A model generated the notes under the pieces. It had not been told where the DNA came from and made no database searches. It saw only the letters and a list, made by a program, of their open reading frames with translations. A stretch of DNA of 6,620 nucleotides, taken from the NCBI GenBank assembly GCA_002308315.1, contig DBWE01000128.1:322-6941 (forward strand). The letters run 5' to 3'. Made by a program: the position numbers and the translations under genes. This document shows positions 1 to 5,200 of this stretch, piece by piece; position 1 is the stretch's first letter, and each line of letters opens with the position of its first letter. The DNA is from Clostridiales bacterium UBA1246. GTDB lineage: Bacteria > Bacillota > Clostridia > Oscillospirales > Oscillospiraceae.

Positions 1-457
1 GCAGCCAGTCGCGGGGAACGGCGGCGGAATAAGTGGACTTCACGGTGCGGGCGTAGGCAATGCCGGCCTGCCCGAGGATATCGACGACGCGGTCGTCGTA
101 GGCGCCGTAGGGGTAGGCGTGGCCGCGGATCACCCTGCCGGTCAGCTTTTCCAGCGCGATCCTGTCGCGGACGATCTCTTCAAAGGCGTCGGCGGAGGGC
201 AGCCTGTCCAGAAAGGCGTGAACTTCGCCGTGGGTGGCGATCTCGGCGCAGTCGGGAGTATAGAGGGAGGTCAGCTCCGAGGCCTCCACAAATCCGGGCG
301 TGCCGAGCCTGCTGCTGTTGAGATTGAAGGTAGCCCTGACCCCGTGATCGCGGAATATCCCGATAAGGCGGCGATCGAAGATCTGTCCGTCGTCGTAGCT
401 GAGGGTAAAGGCGCGGGGTTTTCCCCCGGGAAAGAGCATTTCCATTCTGTCGGGCAT
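1..457 (-). CDS. Polysaccharide deacetylase (NodB-fold), 3' end outside the window
   Basis: The 152 visible codons encode the N-terminal part of a metal-dependent carbohydrate deacetylase (carbohydrate esterase 4 / NodB homology). Seen: motif 1 as SYDDG (Asp22 and Asp23, general base and metal ligand); motif 2 as HGEVH, with metal-binding His76 and His80 and Gly where Ser/Thr is commoner; and motif 3 as the YPYG stretch at 115-118, in a less usual form because the expected Arg is displaced. The C-terminal motifs (catalytic His) lie beyond the left edge; NodB-only proteins are usually about 200-260 residues. No signal peptide or membrane segment precedes the domain, so it is probably cytoplasmic; the substrate is not evident. 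The start at 457 is chosen for its AGGAGA site 7 nt upstream; Met5 and Met7 are poorer choices. It follows the CE2-like esterase by 73 nt on the same strand, with a hairpin between, so co-transcription is likely but may be partial. Confidence 0.88.
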   Translation of the reverse strand, partial: MPDRMEMLFPGGKPRAFTLSYDDGQIFDRRLIGIFRDHGVRATFNLNSSRLGTPGFVEASELTSLYTPDCAEIATHGEVHAFLDRLPSADAFEEIVRDRIALEKLTGRVIRGHAYPYGAYDDRVVDILGQAGIAYARTVKSTYSAAVPRDWL

Positions 458-464
458 TTTCGTT

Positions 465-470
465 TCTCCT
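465..470 (-). promoter_or_regulatory. Ribosome binding site of the deacetylase
   Basis: On the minus strand AGGAGA sits 7 nt before the ATG at 457. This selects that ATG over the in-frame ATGs four and six codons downstream and shows that the gene has its own initiation signal, unlike the overlapping genes upstream. Confidence 0.8.
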
Positions 471-495
471 TTTCCGGTGTTAAAATACGGTCAAA

Positions 496-518
496 CGGCC
501 GACGAAAACCGTCGGCCG
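496..518 (-). terminator. Intergenic hairpin, possible weak terminator or attenuator
   Basis: A perfect 9-bp GC-rich stem (arms 496-504 and 510-518) with a 5-nt loop lies in the 73-nt gap between the esterase stop (531) and the deacetylase start (457). Read leftward, the stem is followed by GTTTGACCG, which has only three consecutive U residues, so it falls short of a strong intrinsic terminator. It may give partial termination, protect an mRNA 3' end, or be a processing site. Read rightward it has no T tract, so termination in that direction is unlikely. Confidence 0.4.
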
Positions 519-530
519 CCGAAGCTCATC

Positions 531-1610
531 TTATTTCAGACACTCGCGCAGCAAAGCGGCGAGCTCGTGTCCCATACGCTCGTGGGTGGCGGCGGAGGGG
601 TGGGTATCCGCGCCCGAGCCCTCGGTGAAGGATATCACGCCGCCGAGCTTGCGGCAGAGGACTTTTCTGTCGCCGGTGCGGGCGATATAATCGGCAACGG
701 TGTCGCGTATGTCGTCCCACAGGTAATAATCCATGGGCCCGAGGGTGCAGATTATCCGGGCGCCGTCGCCGTTGAGCCGGCGTATCTGTTCTATCATGGC
801 GCCGTAATGCTCGTGGAAGGCGTCGACAGACTCCTTTGAAAAGCGGTTCATTTTTACCTCGTTGGCGTCGTTGGTGCCGAGGTTGATCACGACCGCGTCC
901 ACGGGATGGGCCCCGAAGTCCCAGGGGGTGAGCGCGGAGCGGCCGAGGGCGCTTTCAACGGGCTTGTCGGTATACATGTAAAGGGTCTCCATGGCGTGGA
1001 AGTCGTCTATGCCGGGCAGCCAGGTGGGGGCGGCGACGGAGCAGCCGGAAACGGCTACGCAGGAATAGTCCGCGCCGAGCTCCCGGGCCGCGAGCCAGCC
1101 GTAGGTCTTCAGAGCGTTTTCATACTCCGTCGCGAAGCCGGGCTGCGAGGTCTCGTTGCCGTAGCCGCAGGTGATCGAGTCTCCGACGACCTCTATGCGC
1201 GGGCCCTTCGGCGCCTCGGGGGGAGGGAGAAGCTCGCCGTCGACCGTGAGGGCGGCTATGCCGGCCTTGCCCTTGTTGTTTTCGCTCAGGCGGACTATGC
1301 GCACCGTGTGCTCGCCTTCGCTCCCCTCAAAGAGAGTATATTCTCCGTCCGCCTCGAGCTTTTGGCGGAACAGGGGCTCGCCGCCGCCGTCCGCGAGGGC
1401 CGCTATACAGGGATAGTCATAGGACTCCTGCGGGCCGAAAACGGCGAAGGCCTTGTCGGGGATGACGCGGAAGGCCGCCTTCAGACTGCTGCCGCGAAAG
1501 CGCAGAGTGAAGCCCGAGCAGGACCAGTTGAACCACAGCGCGCCGTCGGCAAGCAGGGTCCTGCCGTGCAGAAGGACGCTTTCATTGAGCTTTTGTGCGT
1601 TGATAATCAT
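531..1610 (-). CDS. CE2-like SGNH/GDSL carbohydrate esterase (359 aa)
   Basis: Probable acetyl-ester hydrolase removing O-acetyl groups from a carbohydrate. Two domains are visible: an N-terminal beta-sandwich of about 130 residues (aromatic and beta-rich, like the CE2 N-terminal domain) and an SGNH hydrolase domain from about 137 to the end. Catalytic features: GDSIT with nucleophile Ser145; AVSGCS around Gly189 (oxyanion block); GTND with Asn247; and DTHPS with His337. The Asp-x-His spacing, rather than the Asp-x-x-His of most SGNH enzymes, resembles family CE2, where a Ser-His dyad has been described. Full CE2 architecture is present and the length is normal. There is no signal peptide, so a cytoplasmic substrate such as an imported or nascent acetylated saccharide is inferred. 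The start overlaps the ygiQ stop as ATGA and is preceded by a strong GGAGGT site. The stop is TAA. The specific sugar is unknown. Confidence 0.88.
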   Translation of the reverse strand: MIINAQKLNESVLLHGRTLLADGALWFNWSCSGFTLRFRGSSLKAAFRVIPDKAFAVFGPQESYDYPCIAALADGGGEPLFRQKLEADGEYTLFEGSEGEHTVRIVRLSENNKGKAGIAALTVDGELLPPPEAPKGPRIEVVGDSITCGYGNETSQPGFATEYENALKTYGWLAARELGADYSCVAVSGCSVAAPTWLPGIDDFHAMETLYMYTDKPVESALGRSALTPWDFGAHPVDAVVINLGTNDANEVKMNRFSKESVDAFHEHYGAMIEQIRRLNGDGARIICTLGPMDYYLWDDIRDTVADYIARTGDRKVLCRKLGGVISFTEGSGADTHPSAATHERMGHELAALLRECLK

Positions 1611-3457
1611 TTCGTCTTACCTCCGGAAGGCTTATGTTTTCCCGCCGGACGTCCGCGCTGCGGGGAGGCGGGAGGGACAAGACAGTGCTTTGAATGACCG
1701 ATCAGGTCCTCGCGCCCGGCTTTTTTCAAAGCCTCGATAACGAGGGCGCGGCGGTCGGGCCTGTACCACTGCAGCAGGGCGCGCTGCAGCTCCTTTTCAT
1801 GCGAGCTGCGGGGAACGTAGACCTTTTTGCCGCTGCGCGGGTCTATGCCCGTATAATACATGCAGGTGGACAGAGTGCCGGGCGTGGGATAAAAGTCCTG
1901 CACCTGCTCGGGACGCACGCCGTGCTCTTTGAGGTAAACCGCGAGCCTGACCGCGTCGGAAAGAGTGCAGCCCGGGTGGGAGGACATGAGGTACGGAACG
2001 AGGAACTGGTCCTTTCCGTTCTTTTTGTTGAGAGCGCGGTATTTTTCGCAGAAGCGCTCATACGTCTCGATATGCGGCTTGCCCATGAAGTCGAGCACCT
2101 CGTTTATGCAGTGCTCCGGGGCGACCTTGAGCTGGCCGCTGATATGATATTTTACGAGCTCCGCGAAAAACTCGCCGTCCTTGTCGGCCATGAGATAATC
2201 GTAGCGTATCCCCGAGCGTATGAAGACCCGCTTTACGCCCTTTATCGCCCTGAGCTTGCGAAGAAGGGCGAGATAATCCGCGTGGCTCGCCTCCAGCTTC
2301 GGACAGGGCGCGGGGGCAAGGCAGCTTCGTGAGGCGCACATGCCGCGCTTGAGCTGATCCCGGCAGGAGGGACCGCGGAAATTGGCCGTGGGTCCGCCTA
2401 CGTCGTGTACGTAGCCCTTGAAGAGCGGGTCTTTCACGAAGCCCTCCACCTCGCGTATCACCGAGGCGTGGCTGCGGGAGGTGACCGTGCGTCCCTGGTG
2501 GAAAGCAAGGGCGCAGAAATTGCAGCCGCCGAAGCAGCCGCGGTTATGGATAACGGAGAAGCGCACCTCTTCTATGGCGGGCACGCCTCCGAGAGCGTCG
2601 TACATGGGATGCCAGCGGCGGGTGAAGGGCAGGGCCGCGACGGCGTCCAGCTCCCCGGTGTCCAGAGGACGGGCGGGGGGATTGACTATAAGATATTTTT
2701 CGCCGTGCTTTTGTATAAGAGCCCGTCCGCGGACGGGATCGTGTTCCTCGTATTCCATGGCGCAGGCGCGGGCGTAGGCCGACTTGTCGGAGCGGACCTT
2801 TTCAAACGAGGGACAGGTCACGCTCGGAAAGGCGCAGTCGGCGCTGTCGGAGAAAAAGGCTGTGCCGCGTATGTCCGTGAGAGAGGATACGTCCCGGCCG
2901 GACGAAAGCGCGGCGGCGATCTCGCGGGTGGCCCTTTCGCCCATGCCGTAGGTGAGCATGTCCGCGCCGGAGTCGGACAGGATCGAGCGGCGGACCTTGT
3001 CGTCCCAGTAATCGTAATGCGCAAAGCGCCGCAGCGAGGCCTCCAGCCCGCCGATGATCACCGGCAGCCCGGGAAAAGCCTCCTTTACGCGGCCGGTGTA
3101 TACCACCGTAGCCCTGTCCGGTCTCAGCCCCGCCTTCTTGCCGGGACTGTAAAAATCCTCGCTCCGCCGCTTTTTCGCGGCGGTGTAGTGGGCTACCATC
3201 GAATCGAGATTGCCGGCGGAGATCATGGCGGCGTAGCGCGGGCGGCCCATGGCGCGGAAAGCCTCGGCGTCGTGCCAGTCGGGCTGGGCGAGTATCGCCA
3301 CGCGGTAGCCCTCCGCCTGCAGCACGCGGCCTATCACCGGAGTGCCGAAGGAGGGGTGGTCCACGTAGGCGTCTCCGGTTATGAGGAGAAAATCGTAATA
3401 ATACCAGCCACGGTCGATCATGTCCTCGCGGCTGACGGGCAGAAAGTCCTCGTTCAT
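1607..3457 (-). CDS. ygiQ: YgiQ family (UPF0313) radical SAM protein (616 aa)
   Basis: Radical S-adenosylmethionine enzyme of the widespread YgiQ/UPF0313 family; its reaction is not established. Residue numbers are for the 616-aa form. The conserved N-terminal domain (residues 1 to about 290) includes TGDAYVDHPSFG at 27-38 and the RRFAHYDYWDDKVRRS block near 143-158. The 4Fe-4S cluster motif CxxxCxxC is C308, C312, C315. A second conserved cysteine group follows at C365, C374, C379 and C385, typical of this family. YPTPGT at 523-528 lies in the late core. The C-terminal tail is Lys/Arg/Pro-rich and looks disordered. I chose the ATG at 3457 because it forms an ATGA overlap with the upstream gene. 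A GTG at 3469 would add four residues but has no ribosome site; AAGGA lies only 3 nt before the ATG, so initiation probably leans on coupling. Its stop overlaps the esterase start. Confidence 0.95.
   Translation of the reverse strand: MNEDFLPVSREDMIDRGWYYYDFLLITGDAYVDHPSFGTPVIGRVLQAEGYRVAILAQPDWHDAEAFRAMGRPRYAAMISAGNLDSMVAHYTAAKKRRSEDFYSPGKKAGLRPDRATVVYTGRVKEAFPGLPVIIGGLEASLRRFAHYDYWDDKVRRSILSDSGADMLTYGMGERATREIAAALSSGRDVSSLTDIRGTAFFSDSADCAFPSVTCPSFEKVRSDKSAYARACAMEYEEHDPVRGRALIQKHGEKYLIVNPPARPLDTGELDAVAALPFTRRWHPMYDALGGVPAIEEVRFSVIHNRGCFGGCNFCALAFHQGRTVTSRSHASVIREVEGFVKDPLFKGYVHDVGGPTANFRGPSCRDQLKRGMCASRSCLAPAPCPKLEASHADYLALLRKLRAIKGVKRVFIRSGIRYDYLMADKDGEFFAELVKYHISGQLKVAPEHCINEVLDFMGKPHIETYERFCEKYRALNKKNGKDQFLVPYLMSSHPGCTLSDAVRLAVYLKEHGVRPEQVQDFYPTPGTLSTCMYYTGIDPRSGKKVYVPRSSHEKELQRALLQWYRPDRRALVIEALKKAGREDLIGHSKHCLVPPASPQRGRPAGKHKPSGGKTK
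1619..1624 (-). promoter_or_regulatory. Strong ribosome binding site of the CE2-like esterase
   Basis: GGAGGT on the minus strand lies 8 nt before the esterase ATG (1610) and inside the last codons of ygiQ. It fixes the esterase start and is the strongest such site within the overlapping part of the operon. The esterase could therefore be translated efficiently on its own as well as by re-initiation. Confidence 0.85.
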
Positions 3458-4584
3458 ATGTCCTTGCACATGGTCACGACGGTGCCGAAGCTGCCCTCTT
3501 CGCGCAGGGTCTCGGCAAAGCCCGCCTCATTGTAGAATTTCAGCGCCGCCGCGTTGTCCGGAGCGACGCGCAGGCGGAGCGCTTTCCTGCCGCGTCTGCG
3601 GTAATAGGACACGGCCTGGCCCACCAGCTGTATCGCCAGTCCCTTTCCGCGGAATTCTTTTTCCAGGTATATCAGGGAGATGTGGCCGTAGCCCTCTTCC
3701 GCTCCGCTTTTCTCGGCAAGCTCGAGCATGCCGCAGGGGACGCCGTCCAGAAAAGCCTCCATGACGGTATCGGGGTCGGAGGAGGCGCGGCGGCGGGCCC
3801 AGTCGAGGTACACGTCGGTAAAGCCGAAATCGCTGCCGTGAGACTGTATCCACGCCTCGCGGTAGCGCCGGAGATAGGTATCTCCCCCGGCGAAAACGTC
3901 CATGGGCAGAAAATACATATCCCGCCCGTCCCTGGCGTCCTTTTCCTTCCACCAGGTGTCGCGGTGGAAGGCGCTGATCTCCGGGGAGAGGTGGGAATTG
4001 TCGTTATGATAATCGACCGAAATAACGCCGTTTTCCGCCGTAAGGCGGGCAACGGCGGTATTGTCGCAGTAAAGCACGCCGTCGGGCCCGGAGGCGCCGA
4101 GCAGCTTTATGAGCAGCATTCGTATCACGCTGCCGTGGCTGACTATCGCCGCGGTGCGGCCGTCGTTTTCCCGGGCGATGCGCCTTACGGCGTTCTCGGT
4201 GCGTTCAAGGGCCGCGGCAAAGCTCTCGCTGCCCTCGACGGACCATTTTTCGGGCTCAAAGTTGAAGTAGGAGAGCTGCTCGCGCCGGAAGCGGTCGGCC
4301 CAGCCCCAGCATTTGTCCTCCCATTCGCCCATGCCTACCTCCCGCAGCTCGGGAGTGGTGACGAGGGGGAGACCCTTGGGCAGATATATGGCCGCGGCGG
4401 TATCGCGGGTGCGGCTGAGGTCGCTGGAATACACGGCGTCCACGCGCACGTTCTCAAAGCGCTTTTCCAGAGCGCGCACCTGCTTCAGCCCCATCGCGGT
4501 CAGGCGTCCGTCGTACCAGCCGTGGATGCGGCGGTAGAGGTTGCCCTCCGCCTCGGCGTGACGGATAAGGTACAGCTCGGTCAT
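3454..4584 (-). CDS. Histidine phosphatase-GNAT acetyltransferase fusion (376 aa)
   Basis: A two-domain protein in one frame. Residues 1 to about 200 are a histidine phosphatase (phosphoglycerate mutase-like) domain: the IRHAE motif places the phospho-accepting His at 9 after Arg8, SSDLSRT at 53-59 carries a phosphate-pocket Arg58, acidic Glu82 lies in LREVGMGEWE, and the second catalytic His is His150 in VSHG. From about 220 to the end is a GNAT N-acetyltransferase: EFRGKGLA at 310-317 matches the acetyl-CoA pyrophosphate-binding motif A, and PDNAAALKFYNEAGF at 342-356 is the typical motif B, with Tyr351 as the likely general acid. Both domains look catalytically intact. Substrates cannot be read from the sequence; a small phosphorylated metabolite for one half and an amine for the other are inferred. 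It overlaps both neighbours by 4 nt (ATGA). The ribosome site at its start is weak, so translation probably depends on coupling to the DUF4330 gene. Confidence 0.93.
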   Translation of the reverse strand: MTELYLIRHAEAEGNLYRRIHGWYDGRLTAMGLKQVRALEKRFENVRVDAVYSSDLSRTRDTAAAIYLPKGLPLVTTPELREVGMGEWEDKCWGWADRFRREQLSYFNFEPEKWSVEGSESFAAALERTENAVRRIARENDGRTAAIVSHGSVIRMLLIKLLGASGPDGVLYCDNTAVARLTAENGVISVDYHNDNSHLSPEISAFHRDTWWKEKDARDGRDMYFLPMDVFAGGDTYLRRYREAWIQSHGSDFGFTDVYLDWARRRASSDPDTVMEAFLDGVPCGMLELAEKSGAEEGYGHISLIYLEKEFRGKGLAIQLVGQAVSYYRRRGRKALRLRVAPDNAAALKFYNEAGFAETLREEGSFGTVVTMCKDI

Positions 4585-5093
4585 TTCTCGTATTTGTTCA
4601 CGGAAAGTATCGTGCCGACGACCTCGAAGTCCACGCTCTTTACGAAGTGAGAGCGGCCCACGCGGACCTCCTGCGTGCCGACGACGTTGAAGAGATTGTT
4701 GAGATCCACGTCGGCGGTGCAGTTGAAATACGCGTTGACGAACTCGTCGCCGTCGCCGGTGGATACCGTGGGCTTGAGATGAGCGTTGACGGGGTTGGAG
4801 GCCTCAAAGGACTCCACGCTGCAGGGCTCGCAGTATGCCGATTGGATATAGCTGCCCTCCACCCATTTGCCGCTGGCGGCCATCTGACAGGGGATCATCG
4901 CGGCGATGCTGTCGTATACGGACTTCTGCAGGCCCTTGACCTCCACGACGTATTCCATCACGCCGGGCCTCTCCGGCTCGTTCTTGTTGGCGGGGCTGAG
5001 TATCTTCATGGCCAGAAACGCCAGCGCGGCGAGGACTAAAAGTATCACGACGGCGTCTACGATATTGAATTTCCACGTACGCTTTTTTTCCAT
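4581..5093 (-). CDS. DUF4330 family membrane-anchored protein (170 aa)
   Basis: First gene of the leftward operon. The sequence shows a short basic N-terminus (KKRTWK), a single hydrophobic segment at about 11-32, then a soluble domain of about 135 residues that should lie outside the membrane by the positive-inside rule. The FNIVDAVVILLV start and overall size fit DUF4330, a family of unknown function; I am fairly but not fully sure of that assignment. The outer domain holds four cysteines (C69, C88, C91, C125), including a CxxC at 88-91, so disulfides or metal binding are possible. The ATG at 5093 has a GAGGT site 7 nt upstream. The stop overlaps the next start as ATGA. Facing a glycosyltransferase/pyruvyl transferase across a shared promoter region, an envelope or cell-wall-polymer role is a reasonable inference, not a demonstrated one. 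Confidence 0.85.
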   Translation of the reverse strand: MEKKRTWKFNIVDAVVILLVLAALAFLAMKILSPANKNEPERPGVMEYVVEVKGLQKSVYDSIAAMIPCQMAASGKWVEGSYIQSAYCEPCSVESFEASNPVNAHLKPTVSTGDGDEFVNAYFNCTADVDLNNLFNVVGTQEVRVGRSHFVKSVDFEVVGTILSVNKYEK

Positions 5094-5100
5094 CGGCTTG

Positions 5101-5105
5101 ACCTC
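5101..5105 (-). promoter_or_regulatory. Ribosome binding site of the DUF4330 gene
   Basis: GAGGT on the minus strand is 7 nt before the ATG at 5093 and supports that start. It is the entry point for ribosomes to the overlapping gene chain downstream. Confidence 0.8.
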
Positions 5106-5113
5106 AATTCAGC

Positions 5114-5142
5114 TTTACCCCCGGGCAAAGCAGGTGTATAAT
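5114..5142 (+). promoter_or_regulatory. Promoter of the glycosyltransferase-CsaB gene
   Basis: A -35 box TTTACC (5114-5119, four of six consensus positions) and a perfect -10 box TATAAT (5137-5142) are separated by 17 bp, the optimal spacing for the vegetative sigma factor. Transcription should begin near 5149, giving a 5' leader of about 50 nt before the TTG start at 5201. The boxes stand out as AT-rich in GC-rich surroundings. Confidence 0.75.
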
Positions 5143-5162
5143 ATAGGATAAAGTATTATACA
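5135..5162. repeat. Perfect 9-bp inverted repeat containing both -10 boxes
   Basis: TGTATAATA (5135-5143) is matched exactly by its reverse complement TATTATACA (5154-5162), with a 10-bp spacer. Each arm carries the TATAAT box of one of the two opposing promoters, so the symmetry follows promoter function. It could also be read by a dimeric regulator, but nothing beyond the -10 boxes shows that. Confidence 0.85.
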
Positions 5163-5183
5163 TCAAAACGGGTCCTTTATCAA
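5155..5183 (-). promoter_or_regulatory. Promoter of the leftward five-gene operon
   Basis: On the minus strand, a -35 box TTGATA (5183-5178, five of six consensus positions) and a perfect -10 box TATAAT (5160-5155) are separated by 17 bp. Transcription should start near 5148, leaving a leader of about 55 nt before the DUF4330 ATG. It looks somewhat stronger than the facing plus-strand promoter because of its better -35 box. No other promoter of this quality was noticed among the overlapping genes, so it probably drives all of them. Confidence 0.8.
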
Positions 5184-5187
5184 GAGA

Positions 5188-5192
5188 AAGGA
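5188..5192 (+). promoter_or_regulatory. Ribosome binding site selecting a TTG start
   Basis: AAGGA (within GAAAGGA) lies 8 nt before the TTG at 5201. In this frame the only codons between the upstream stop (TAG, 5144-5146) and 5201 are non-initiating. The protein from this TTG begins with the expected first beta strand of a GT4 fold, so the non-ATG start is well supported. Confidence 0.8.
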
Positions 5193-5200
5193 AAGAGAGC

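Noticed and set aside
906..1697. Plus-strand open frame (263 codons) opposite the CE2-like esterase
   Set aside because: It is a Gly/Ala/Val-rich shadow. The minus strand carries GDSIT, GTND and DTHPS motifs in order.
3164..3183. 7-bp GC hairpin with a T-rich loop inside ygiQ
   Set aside because: It is within conserved coding sequence (a Lys-Lys-Arg-Arg stretch), has no downstream T tract, and is expected by chance at this GC content.
3455..3469. GTG at 3469 as the ygiQ start (620 aa)
   Set aside because: There is no ribosome site before it, while the ATG at 3457 makes the same ATGA overlap seen at the other junctions and sits right before the conserved DFLPVSREDM start.
2405..3535. Long open frame on the plus strand (376 codons) opposite ygiQ
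   Set aside because: It lies antisense to a strongly conserved gene, has low-complexity Gly/Ala/Val/Arg composition, no recognisable motif and no convincing ribosome site. GC-rich codon use makes such shadows common.
3682..4650. Long open frame on the plus strand (322 codons) opposite the phosphatase-GNAT gene
   Set aside because: It covers an intact two-domain enzyme on the other strand and has no family resemblance of its own.
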